From Zonotrichia leucophrys gambelii (lineage: Eukaryota > Chordata > Aves > Passeriformes > Passerellidae), in assembly GCF_028769735.1 (NCBI RefSeq), contig NC_088171.1:128357533-128421532 (forward strand): a DNA stretch of 64,000 nt, given 5' to 3'. The notes under the pieces were generated by a model. It was given only the letters and a program-made list of their open reading frames with translations. It did no database searches and was not told where the DNA came from. Within the stretch, counting starts at the first letter, position 1; each line of letters opens with the position of its first letter. Shown piece after piece: positions 28,709-40,512 of this stretch. The position numbers were made by a program, and so were the translations under genes.

Positions 28709-29411
28709 AATAACTGCCAACTGGTATTTTATAAAATTTATTCAGTGAGGAAGAGCTTTAAATCACTGGCAGTATTGAACAGTTAAACTGGAGAAACCAC
28801 GAAGTATTGAAGAAGCAGATTTTTCCCCTTTACTGTCTTACTCTCATGTATTTATTTTTATTACCATACTTCATATATGCTAGTTTCAAAATAAAAACTG
28901 ATAACTACTGCGGACCAAGTATAAAAAAATCTACAAAGAAGAATTTTTAAAGAAATTCCATTTGTGAATCTAAGCACATAATATAATATCAAAGCAAGAC
29001 AACAGGCCATGGTATTAATTTATCTACATATAATGTTAAATACACGTTACTTTAAGAAATACGAGCTAAAGAGAGAGGTCCTGCAAATCTACTTTTGCTT
29101 AAACAATGAAATTATGAACATAATACAAAAGAAAGAGCTTCATTAAAAAAAAAAGCCCATTGCAAAAAACAAGATAATTTGCTCCAACTGAGAATCTGAA
29201 CTGAGTTATAAGAAAAAAATGGTGCAATGCACAGTGGTTGATACCATTTGTAGCATGTCACTCTCATCAGTAACCACAATGATCTAATTCATAACAGCTA
29301 CAAATTAACATAAAAATTCTGTCAGCTTTCCATTTGCAGGAATTTAATAGATTTTATTATGCATTCATTCAAATGAACTATACACAGAGTGAAAAACTAA
29401 TAATAACCTAC

Positions 29412-29565
29412 TTTGTAACCTCCGTGTGGGACTCTCGCCATGGAGTTGTCTGCGTGGCAAATATGGTGAGGGATGGGGAAGTGGCAATGAAGAGACATCA
29501 TGTGTTTGAAGTTTGTACCAGTGGGGTTCATCATCTAGTAATGCTGTCTCTAACTCAATAAGAAT
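29412..29565 (-). CDS. RIMS2: RIMS2 C2A end and following linker exon (154 nt)
   Basis: The acceptor is a T-rich tract ending TTTTTTAG before ATTCTTATTGAG, and the donor is TACAAA|GTAGGT. Phase is 0 in, 1 out. It encodes ILIELETALLDDEPHWYKLQ (last C2A strands), then THDVSSLPLPHPSPYLPRRQ and LHGESPTRRLQ. ELETALLDDEPHWYKLQ is a RIM hallmark. The tail starts the proline/basic linker between C2A and C2B. Confidence 0.97.
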
Positions 29566-30111
29566 CTAAAAAAGAAAAAATGGTTAAAAGCAGGAAAGCA
29601 TTGTGCAACAGAATATTTTAAAATAGATATACCCATGAAATTTATTCTATTATTCTTTTACTGCTAAGGACTTTGTCTGAAGTTATATAAAAACCTTGCT
29701 TTAATATGCAAGAATCTTCTGTGCCTTTTAGAACACTAAATATACCCAAAAATCGTTCACAAAACCCTTATTACCTTATGAGAGCTTTTACAGCTTTCAA
29801 ATAGGTAAATGAGCAATGTTCCAAAGCTTTAGTAAAATATGACTATGGATAATATAGATTTGAATGAGCAATTAGAAATTAAGAAACCACATTCATGCTG
29901 TTACTAAAACAGAAAAAATGCAGAAAGAATCTCATATCAGGATTATGTAATTTGTGTGAGATCACTGTTCGTTTACTACTAAGTGAAAGAAAAAGTAAAA
30001 CAATAAAACCAGCTTTGCTTTGGGCAGTTAGTAATTTTTTGAAAATAAGTATCTATACATAAGTATGAGAGAGCAACTGTATTTCTATAGCAACTACCAA
30101 TACTTGTATAC
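29566..30111 (-). other. RIMS2: Short intron within the C2A-coding region
   Basis: 546 nt of AT-rich intron between the second and third C2A exons. Nothing else seen. Confidence 0.8.
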
Positions 30112-30283
30112 CTCTCCTAAAAATTCACTTTCTTCCTCTCGAACTCGTGCTTGGTCCCAAAGAGTGATTTCTAACATTCGTTCTCTAAACTCTCTCCGAT
30201 GAACTGGAGAATAAATAAATGTCTGATTCCACTTAGGTTCCAATGTTTTCTTTACTGTTTTTGTTCTTCTTTTATTTTTATCA
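30112..30283 (-). CDS. RIMS2: RIMS2 C2A domain exon 2 (172 nt)
   Basis: The acceptor TGTTTTTTTCAG precedes TGATAAAAAT and the donor is GGAGAG|GTATAC. Phase is 2 in, 0 out. It encodes DKNKRRTKTVKKTLEPKWNQ, then TFIYSPVHRREFRERMLEI and TLWDQARVREEESEFLGE. The polybasic KNKRRTKTVKK strand and the LEPKWNQTF motif are standard C2 landmarks. The third calcium loop lacks the usual Asp pair (WDQARVREEE). Confidence 0.97.
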
Positions 30284-32955
30284 CTGAAAAAAACAGTTAA
30301 ATATTAAATATGTTCAAAACAACATTAAACTGCATTAAGTATATAATTGGAAAATAGGAAATCTTAAATCAGCAGTTCAGTTTGTAGGATCAGGGGTACT
30401 ATAATCTACATCACGTTATAATGGTCAGTGCATATATTGAGGATAATTCATAAGCTCACATTAAAAACTCAGGTTAGGTGATTTCAAGTTTATGTGCCAA
30501 TTCCAATTTTAAGATGTTTCCCAAAACCCACAAATGTTTTAATATGATTTTGCATGTATTCTCTTTTATTTTGGAAACAGCATTTTATAAAATAAAATGT
30601 ACTTCCATAAATGGGATTTCCACAAGGCACAGCCTGACAGTAGAACATCTCTACAGACAACATTGGGCATTGAGCTGCATTTCAAAAAAAATGAGCCAGC
30701 TGGTTCACTCAAGTTCCAGTCCTACAGCGGCTCCCTCCAACTGCAGAGCAGGAAGGAGCAGCTGGCCCACATGAAGGATGGGCAGGGAGCTGGGGGCAGT
30801 GCAGGGCTTTCCTGGCTAAGGGCTCCTTATCCACCTGGGAAACCAGAAGCCCCAAAAACAAGTTACATGTTCTTTTCCAGCAATACTGGAACAAACAGCC
30901 TTCTCAAAACAGCTTCCCAAATCCTTTGGTCACTCCAGTGAATCACCAGGCCGAAGGTGGGCCTCCACTGTGAGGTGAGGTCTCCAGGCAAGGCTACCCT
31001 GGCAGCCTTGGCTCTGGCTCCAGGGTGCCGTTGAAAGCAATGTTTTTGCAGAATATTTCTGATAGAAACATTTTTTGCTGGAAAACACCCACACTGCTCC
31101 TACTGAGAATACTGACAAGAGTCCTCATAACAATGCTTATTCTAAACCTGCTGATTGCTGCATAATGCAGCTGCCAGACTAATTTATAAGGATTTTTTAA
31201 TAGGCAATGCAGATGCAGTCCATTCCTTAATACTTGCAATTTTAATAAAGTCATTGTATTTCTGAACTGTTACTTGGAAGTTGGATCAAAAAATTACCTA
31301 AGTAATAATACTTTTAGACACACTGTTAAAAAAGACCATAAATTATTTCTAGCATACTAAAGGTTTGTTTACCCTTGTGAACTAAGTTACATTGTACAAT
31401 ATTTTTCAATTAAACTTCTTAATTCAAAGAGAATTCAGCATCATCATCTAATTAAATGCTTAACTTACTTAAGTGTATTTTACCTCCAGCATGTTTCTTT
31501 CTACTACACAAGAAATATACTGTTGCTTACTTAGCTTTTAAATCTAAGGAAACAAAATGAATTTCCACACCAGAAAAAAACCAAAATTCTGTAAAAAAAA
31601 AACAAAATTGCTGATCATAAACACATGAAACAACTAAAGAAAAGTTCTGAATGTTTCTCATAAATGGGAAAAAACATAGATTAATAAAATTTAATGTCAA
31701 TATATTTTAGTTATCACAATTTACATTGTAAAACATTGTGAACACACTTTTGTTAGCCTATTAATAACTCATTATTATGGAAAAAGCAGGTAAGATAATT
31801 GGAGCAGACCTGATTCTCAGTTTAGCACAGCTTCAGCAGCTACAAACACACTACAGCGTTTTGAATAAAGTAGGGATCTACACCAACTGTTCAAATACTG
31901 GTGAGCCTGAGAAAATCTATCCTTTTAATCATCAATGACACAGCAAATTAGGTAGTCACATAAAATTTGCTTGTCAACATACGGTATACAATAAAAGTGG
32001 AAAAGCCACTTGGAAAAGTCTTCCAAAATACTAAATAGCTTTAATTCCTACTGGACTCAAATGGTAATGGAGATAGCTAGCATCTTCCCAGTTTAGCAAT
32101 TTGAAAAAGCAAAGGAAGTAAAAATACAAGTTGCATTCTGTTCTACAGATTCAGTAATCCAATGATCTATTATTTTGAGTGGCAGTAAAACTTTGGATTA
32201 TTTGGTTAGTACATTATAAAATAAAAGTAAACATGTCCCCCTACTGACACAATCTGAGGAAACATCAATTAAAAAAATAAACTGGAAAACACACTATCTC
32301 TTCTGCTGGTCTTCCCAACACCTAAATTGAAACACAGAAAATCATGGACTAAGAAGTGAAAGTGCTTTTCAGGAATAGGGGTCCTACTACAGTTTAACTT
32401 TTCCTAAGTGCATCTATGATACCATCCAGATTTACACGAGTCCTGTGCTCTAGGGAAAGTTTTCAAGGTGCAAATGTGAACTCTCAGTTAGGTCCCCTTC
32501 AGCCTTACCTCAATTATACTGTGAACAGGTATCTGTGTGTTTCAGATGCCAAACCTGTTACTGCCTTAGTGTGTAAAGGTGGGGCAAACCAAACTGCTGG
32601 ACTCATCAGTCCAGAAATTTATGAACCCAACCGTGTAGCAGCTTCTTTGCTCTAGAGAAGAATAACTGGCATAGGAAATACAGGCACTATAAAACACTAA
32701 TAACATTCTTTGCAAATAACAGATCCCCATGTTTACCTTTCCTTTTCTTTTCTATTCAGTATTTTATAATACAACCAGGGAAAGCAAGTTTGTACTTAGT
32801 GTTCAAAGACACCTTGCTGTTACATACTATGTTCAACACAAGAGCTCAACACTGCAAGCCATTATTCATTGTAAGCATGGCTGACAAACTCAGCTGTGCA
32901 TGTCACCTGAGTATCAGACTAATTCAAATATTCCTTGTTTTTGTGTTCACCCTAC
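30284..32955 (-). other. RIMS2: Intron within the C2A-coding region
   Basis: 2.67 kb. The GC-richer patch 30590-31050 resembles an old unclassified insertion; open frames there (both strands) match nothing I know. The remainder is AT-rich. Confidence 0.7.
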
Positions 32956-33086
32956 CTTCTGTCTGGAAGAAAGTAAATTTTAACATAAGGATTCCTTGGC
33001 CTTCCATCTTCCCTTGAAGGAAGATCCTTTGCTCCCAGTATGGTCACTATTAACTGATGACCAACCTTGTCATACCACAGTTTTAT
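32956..33086 (-). CDS. RIMS2: RIMS2 C2A domain exon 1 (131 nt)
   Basis: The acceptor CTTCCTACAG precedes ATAAAACTGTGG and the donor is AGAAG|GTAGGG. Phase is 0 in, 2 out. It encodes IKLWYDKVGHQLIVTILGAK then DLPSREDGRPRNPYVKIYF and LPDR. This is the first half of the C2A beta sandwich. TILGAKDLPSRED fits RIM2 rather than RIM1. The usual calcium-binding SDPYVK motif reads RNPYVK, so a ligand Asp is replaced, consistent with RIM C2A not binding calcium. Confidence 0.97.
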
Positions 33087-36000
33087 CTGTAGGAAGAAAA
33101 TATTAATTAGTGAACTCATTTCCACAATGAAGTTGTATAGTAATCCTTAAAAATAATTTTTCTCATGAGCTTCTATTTATACTGGTTACTTAAACAGAAA
33201 ATATTATATTCTACTTTTCATTTATAACAAAGAATAAAAATAAGTTAATGCTGTAATAGCTTCAGTATATACCAGGAGTTACTCTTTTTTTAAAACCCTG
33301 TACTATAAGTACCTTACTTCACACTAATTGTTTTTCACATGGTGCTCTGGTTAGGATTATTCTCCCTTGTATTGTATTACTTGCATTATTAATGTATAGT
33401 ATTCATATATATACATCTCTGAGGAGTTTATGTACAATGAATTAATTTTTCATCGGCTGTTGTGCTAAAGAGACTATGGGATAAACCCATAAATATTTCA
33501 TATCACTTAATGTTTTTCAACATATATACGCTTATTCTGAAATAATACAAGTCCTCCATAAATACTGAGAGGAAGGCTCAGTAATCCAACCCTCTTCATA
33601 GTCCAACTCAGTAACAAGATAAAAACCACTATTATTCATTTGTAGAAATTGTTATTAACCAGTGTAAGGCTTGATTTGCTATCCTTTTTTATTACAGTCA
33701 TTACAAGCTGCTATTTATTTCAGTTTGAATTCTATGACTGCAAGTACATCAGCCAAGAAAGAGATATAACTACTCCAGAGCAGTCACTGCAGAAGGGGGA
33801 AATGGTGCAGTTAGGGCAAAACAAAGCCTTCCAAATAGCCAGGAAGCCACCGCATGCTGGTAGCACTGCAGTTCCTCTAGCTGCAGCTTACTGAGGAGCC
33901 TCTCCTCATGAGGACTTTGCCCGAGACAGGACAAACCAGGACATTTAAAGAAAACAGTGACCCTGCCTGAACTTAAGGGAATCAGAGAGGATAATGCCCA
34001 GCTCTACACCTACCCAGGCAATACACCTTTAGGCATGAATATACCCTAGCACAGGTAGATATAAAGAGGAGAAGGTGCATTTTCTGTGGAAACAATCTCA
34101 CTTAATTCCAGCGACAGGGTTTTCTTCTGCTATCAGAGCTCCTCATCTTCAACATTTCAGTCTCCTAAAGAAAGGTCTTGATGTAATTCTCAAGACTTTT
34201 AACCCATAAAGAAGAGGCTAATTTAGCTCTCTGCCATTCCTAATACCTCACTAAGTGAGATTACACTAAGACACACCAACTCAGTTATTGGTGGCAGTGT
34301 ACTTCTTCCTTCACTGCTTCAGATCTTGCAACTCCTGTAGCCGCTAACCATTTGAATCGATATTAAAAATGGGATATTTGTCCTCCATTACCCTGTCATT
34401 AGCCCTGCTACAGACTTTAAATGTTTCTGGTACTAATAGTGAAAGGGCCCTGTGGCTAATCATCTCAGCGTGAATTTTAGATATTGTTTCTACATTCTTA
34501 CAAGCCAGGGGCTTTCAGAGTATTTTTTCTACACTGAGAATTATCTGGACTTCTAGCTATCTACATCCAGCTACGGATGAAAAGCAGAAAGCTTGTATCA
34601 ACAGTACACCTTTAATGACCTCTGAAGTGCAAGTCAACTTAAATGTTCTTTGACACTAAACCCACAGGTTTCCTTGGGAGTCCTGAAGCAAAAGACAGAC
34701 TTGGCTAGTCCCACATCTCAAGGGGAATAGCACTGAAGAAAATCTTCTTCATTTGTTTTTTGTGGAAAAATATGCTTGCTTAAGGAGAATGAAATATATT
34801 TGTGATACAGATACTATCAAAAACTGTGACTGATGAATGTGAAATAATCTAGATATAGGCACCAAGAATACAACCAGAATTATGTGTTCATATGCAAGCT
34901 AAATATATTTGTTTCAGACTGATTTTTACAGGAAAACTTCAGTCAAAATATTTAGAGAATTACTTAAGCAGAAACTGAAATAATCTGACACCACTTCATT
35001 GAGATGCTTTAACAACTGCAGTTTGGATCAGGAGCTCAAGATTTGCATTGACTTGTACCTTCTACTTTTCCCTTGATGTTCTGAAATAAAAAATTGGAAA
35101 AACTTGAACTTAATGGGCATATTTTCCCTGTAATGCTCTTTAATTTGCCTTGTTACAGGAAAAGCCAGGAGTCAGAATTAAGACCAGAAAGCTCTCTCTC
35201 CTCTGCATTCACACTACTAGCACTCCAATACACAGCACAGGTACTTGTGACCCAAGGAGTCGTTTGACTAGGATGCAAGGAGAAGAAGGGAAGAAACTGT
35301 GAGAGAATGGTCAAAGAAGCCCATAGAGGGGAGAATGGGATTGCATTCTTATGGGATTAGAAGAAGGAAGAAGGGACAAATAAAAAGCTGCTTTATAATT
35401 ACAGTGAAAGTAAAATAGACAGGATACTTCTTGGTGAAACACGGGAAGAATGAAACCTTCAGGGACCAGAGATTAAAAGAAGGGGAAAAATAAAATGAAT
35501 GAGAGAAATGCTATGAGGTGACAAAATAACTAGCCATGCTAACTGGCACAAAATTTGTTGAAAGACAGACTGGGATGAACAAGAATCTAGCAGGATTTTT
35601 TACAAACACACACACTTGTATAATTTTAGAACATCTAAGAAACTTCAACAAAGCAATCCTGATCTAAATGAAGGAAAGGGAAAGCTAAACTAACAACACA
35701 TAAAATATGCTATATAAAAAATCATGCTAGCTGATGCTAATGTTGAGACTAACACCTGAACAAAACCTTCTTGAATGGGATTTTGTCTGTCTGGGTTACT
35801 TATGATGTAGGCACCTAAGATTTGCTTGGAAGTGGTGCAACCTGAATACTTTCCCACTTTGCACTGAAGTCCTGGAGACAAATGAGCCATACACATGCTC
35901 ATATACTTTCCTTCCCTGGGCTCCTTCAGCAGCCAGACATGCACCTAATGCTTTATTAAGCTTTTGCTGTGACCTACATTCAGGCAAACAGGCATCTAAA

Positions 36001-36745
36001 TTCAGAGCATCCTGATACTGAGATGGTCTGTTATTCACGGAGGGGTGCATCTGCTGCAGACAGGCTGCCAGGTAGGAATAACTGCCACAGAGTGCAGGAA
36101 ACAGGAACTCTTCTGCAATCAGAGGATTGAAGGAAACAGAGATGTGGGTCTGACCCCAGCTTCATTCTTTCTGGTTTTTAACCACTAGTGTTCTAATACA
36201 AGAACAATACATGTCTGGAACCAGCCATGCTAAACTGAAGCATGCTTTGGTAACACCACACACTCCCATTCCCAACCAAAATGTGTCTCAGCTTCAGATG
36301 AGACTTGGTACTCCAGAGAAGAATGCAATGTGGCATAGCTTGATAATAAAGGCACTATTTTGATACACAGGTTCAACCTCTTCAGTCTAAACAGTATTTA
36401 AACAGCAGTATATGTCCTGCTTCTGGAATAAGCTTCCTACACAAACAGTATATAAAAGCTGACTGCTGCTGCTGAATTTTGAGAAGTGAGGATGCAGGTA
36501 TCTAGTACATCTAGCTAGCATTCCTGGTTCACAGAGTCACAGAATAATGGGTAAGATTGGTCCTCTGTAGCCTCAGTAGAAGGTGCCTCCCCTGGAGAAT
36601 CAACTCACTCTCTGGAGCAGCCTTAGTTTCAAATAGATTTAATGGGCTTAGGTGTCTTTTATTTGGGTTAATCACCCACTGCAGGTATTGAGGTACTTAG
36701 ATCTTTCCTTCAACTGTACAAGTGAAAGATCTTCCTCAAGGCACC

Positions 36746-37020
36746 TGTCCTGGGTTGACTATATGATGCTTTTATCCCCAATCATCTCATTCTGTTTATG
36801 TTGAATAATAGGTTTTGCACCTTTATTTGAAGTTAGTATAAGTTATATAAATTAAGGGTATAAATTCAGTTTACTAGATTTCATCTTTTTCTATTAGATC
36901 TCATCTTCACTAAAATTTTAGAGCACTGACTGAGGTCAGAGATTAGAAAAGAAGTAATCATGTATAAGAACCCCCTACTCTTATTCACCCTGATAAGGGA
37001 ATCAGTTAAGAAATTCTAGA
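36746..37020 (+). mobile_element. Probable avian LTR fragment (5' end)
   Basis: It begins TGTCCTGGGTTGACTATATG, then GATGCTTTTATCCCCAATC and TGTTTATGTTGAATAATAGG. This is the opening of an endogenous-retrovirus LTR family that I recognise from bird genomes, with the canonical TG start. The 3' end is not defined and the 37020 limit is a guess. No internal retroviral sequence is seen. It differs from the family at 5955-6582. Confidence 0.45.
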
Positions 37021-40000
37021 AAGTATTATTGTTGCACTTCCTATACTCCTATCTCATAAATGTTTGACTGTTTCCTCAACTATGCAATTCTATGTAGTTT
37101 TATACACAGGACATACAGGCAAAACATATCTTCAGCCATAATTTAGATTTAGAAACAGAGAATATTTGAAGTTTTAAATCCTATGCTACAGTTATATCTT
37201 TGTTATATAAGGGTTACTTTACGAATCTCATGAAAAGAGATGAAACTTGTGCCACTGGGAGAGACCATCTGCCCTACAGCTGATTTTTACCACACAACCT
37301 ACTCAAACATCTCTGGCTTTTAGAGACAGCTGGCCAGGCATTTTTTTTCCTTCTGTTGCTCATTATAATTTTTCATGTAACCTACACAGATGTTTATTAT
37401 GTTTATTATTATTTTAAAATTATATACTACTTTTCTTTCTCACATTATTCTAAAACTAAAAATATACCAGCAGGATCTGTTGTTTGACAAAAAAAATCTC
37501 AGTTTATTTTAAAAAATACTTGCAATAATCTTTTTTTGGACTTAAGCTTATGTAGATGCTGAAACTGCCCTGAGGTGTTGATGTCCGTGGCATAGCTGAG
37601 GCCAGTTTTGAATGTTGTTAAACACACCTCTAAAAAATCCTGAGCACTGAGGGTTGCTAATTCAAACTACTATTGCTTTCTGCTTCAGCTGCTGTCTAAT
37701 ATGCTTGAACAATTACAAGAAAAGCCTGTCAAATGGAAAAGCATGTAGGTTATAAAGGCCAGGAAATTATAGAAGTATTTATGCTGCCCTAATCTATGTT
37801 TCTTTTTTAAATCTCTTTTTTAGTAGTTTCACCTTTTACATATTTTTATACATGATCAAATAAATTGATGTTCTGTATTAAGCCAAAAGGATGGCTGAAA
37901 TTTTTGAAGTTAGAAAAACCCAGAGGCAACTCTAGCTCAAAAGAATGCTTTGCCAAGTAAACAAGAGATACTGCATAGAAAACACAATTTTAAGAACAGA
38001 TTTTTCCCTACAGAGATTCATAAAGCATCAGTCTGCAAGTTTGAAAATTACTGGTATGGCAAACTGAATCTAAAAGTTCAGGAAATAAAGATGCACTTTT
38101 ACAAGTAATGTAAAATTAGTAAAAGCTCAGTGGGCATTTGATAGGAAAGAAACTGAATGTCTTTCTTCCCAATGAAATAATGATGATTGTATGAAATCAC
38201 CCAGTGAGCTAGAAGATGAATGCAATGTCATGGAGGGAAGTGTGGAAGATAAGCTTTTGCCAGAAAGGATCAGTTTCAGAATAACAAGTAAAGAAGATGC
38301 AAGCAAGAATAAAGATACACATTTCCTGTTTAGAGTGATGAAACAAATAAGTATAAACAGAATGTTTGGAGATTTTCATTCTTGTAAGGAGTTCTACAGG
38401 CACAGCTATACCTCAGCCCACAATGAAATGTATACTTCCTGACAACCGTAAACAGCAGCTCAGAGCTCTGATTTAGTGAATTTGTCAAGCCAAAAAAGCA
38501 ACCAGAGTTCTGCACTGCTGCTGGACTGCTCCTAATACCCTTGTTTGAAGACCACTGGAGAATTCCTGTTCTTTCAGCAGCTTGCATGGTGACTATATCT
38601 AACATTAATCTTTTTATACTATCTACTATCACCACTAGAAGTGGGCAGATGGATCACTTTTTGTTTCAGAGTAGATGCAATGATTTTGCCAAGGTCATAA
38701 TTTTGAGCTCTTCGGGAACTCTTGTCAAAACCCTTATGTTTAGCATGGACTGTTACTGGGCTCTGCAAAAAAAAACTTAGATATGTCCACAGGGACTCTA
38801 CAGGCACTGATTGTTTAGACAAAACCGGGGGTAAGGACAATTATTACCTACAATATAAAAAATAATGCATCCAAAGGGTGAGCAAGTAAGCCTTAAACAT
38901 TTTCACCTCTTGTTAGATACTTTCTAGCAAACGAATTTTTTTTCTTTTCTCAACTACCATAATCATTTGAGCAAAGTATTTTTTTGTTTCATGAGATGAT
39001 ATTAGTCTAAGTGGAACAGACAACATTTATGCCTTTATTTTGTATAATGGAATTAAAATATGGAACGACTACATGTTATTTCTACATTACAGTGTTTCAT
39101 GAAACATGCAGATTTCAGGCAGAGATTTCCTTTTTAACTTGAAGAATAAGCTTTCATATAATTTATAATTTATTTAGCACATATATAAAAAGAAATAAAT
39201 ATTAAAAAACTACTTATATAATATTTACCTCTATGAACTACTTAACAACTTGTAATTGTACCTCTACAAATTCATTATCATGAACAGAATACAGCTTTCT
39301 TAATCGTGCTAAAGGAGGTTTTAAATTTTTCATACAAAGCCAGCTTATGTCAATAGCACATAAATTAGCTTTAAATCATACAATCAAGGCATTATTTTAT
39401 AATCTCTTTTTTCTTTGGAAGTTCTTAATTTTTGAATTTATATTTAAGCAGTTGTAAGGAATACTCTTGAGAATACTGCATTGTGAAAAAAGTGTACTTA
39501 ATCAAATATGAGTCATATCTGATGTCTTAATTACAGTCTTATTTAGAATTCCTTTATAAAAAAAAATTATCTCTTTTCCATTTCATAATGAAATTCAGTC
39601 ATCTCTTTCTGATCACTTAGGTCATCCTTTACATTTTGGTCAATTAATCAAAGAAAAACATTTATAAAACTGCCACACAAAAGATTAACATCTCCATAAA
39701 GATATTTTGTAAGAAAATCAGATAATATTCTGGTTAAAAAAAAAAAAAATAAAAACATGCAGCAAAGCAAAAAAAGCATTGTGAAATATTAGTAAAACCT
39801 ATTTTTGCATAAATCTATCATACCTTAGAAGCTTCCTAATGAAAAAAAGGCAAACAACTTGTACCTAAACAGAATATCAAAGCTGAATAAATTCAGTAAG
39901 ACAATGGGAGAATTTTTTTTTTATTCAAGTAAAGTTTTGGCTATATTGATGTACTTAAAAATGCAAGAACCAAGTTCCATAAACAACAAATTTGTTTATT

Positions 40001-40283
40001 TAAACAAGGTACAATTTTTTTGCCCATCTTCTACTCAAGGCGCTACTATTATGAGGAAAATGCAAAAAAAAATATGTGTTAAGTAATGATAATGAATTAT
40101 TTAAAGAGACATTCATCTTTACATAATAAACTCAAGCACAAAATTATTTATTGCCTAAACAATGCACAAATATTTTATGTGGGATGCATAGTCATCATCA
40201 CTATTGAAACCTGTTTAAGTTTAATATTGGGCAACTAGAAAAAACTAGATGTCTCTTTAAATTAAATTTAATATTTTAATCCC

Positions 40284-40289
40284 CATGCA
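40284..40289 (-). promoter_or_regulatory. UGCAUG motif downstream of the cassette exon
   Basis: TGCATG on the transcript strand, 175 nt past the donor of exon 40465-40512. This is in the zone where Rbfox binding is known to promote inclusion of neuronal cassette exons. It is a single six-base match, so evidence is weak. Confidence 0.3.
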
Positions 40290-40464
40290 GAATTTTACAA
40301 GCTGATCACAAGATGACATGAAAGTTGTTAATATGGTTTAAAGCAACACACTCAAAATATGGGAAAACGGACTATAATGTAACGTTTTCCTACTATGCAT
40401 TTTCCATAACAAACAAAAGAAAAACCCACAACTTTAGTTTCTGTCAGGCAGACGAAGTCTTTAC

Positions 40465-40512
40465 CTGAACCCTAGGAACAAAAGGCGTTGTTCTTCTACT
40501 AAGGCTTTGGCT
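40465..40512 (-). CDS. RIMS2: RIMS2 48-nt cassette exon before C2A
   Basis: The acceptor TTGCTTACCAG precedes AGCCAAAGCC and the donor is GTTCAG|GTAAAG. It is phase 0 on both sides and encodes 16 residues, SQSLSRRTTPFVPRVQ, placed between GQLS and IKLWYDK. I recall RIM2 splice forms with this insert. It is basic and carries a proline-containing TPFVP motif directly before the first C2A strand. It can be included or skipped without changing frame. Confidence 0.9.

Larger units (their letters stand above)
14717..29411 (-). other. RIMS2: Large intron after C2A (14.7 kb)
   Basis: The longest intron in the window. It is mostly AT-rich with no recognisable exon. It holds a CR1 relic (19728-19789), an 18-nt tandem repeat (19447-19482), a T/G-rich tract (28561-28708), a short TC run (17606-17620) and unclassified GC-richer patches at 16800-17260 and 20220-20540. 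The open frames in those patches are not supported as genes. Confidence 0.7.
33087..40464 (-). other. RIMS2: Intron between cassette exon and C2A
   Basis: 7.4 kb. It contains a probable LTR start (36746 onward), a faint CR1-like scrap near 36531-36560, and a moderately GC-rich unclassified patch around 33741-34030. Open frames at 35690-36050 and 38191-38840 show no family resemblance. Confidence 0.7.

Noticed and set aside
28494..28786. Plus-strand open frames rich in Phe/Leu/Val/Gly that look membrane-like.
   Set aside because: Produced by the T/G-only tract; hydrophobic codons follow from base composition.
30478..31254. GC-richer patch with open frames on both strands.
   Set aside because: No conserved motif and no paired splice sites. 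It lies within a C2A intron and is treated as unclassified intron.
36531..36560. CACAGAGTCACAGAATAATG resembling a CR1 tail.
   Set aside because: Too short and diverged to call as an element.
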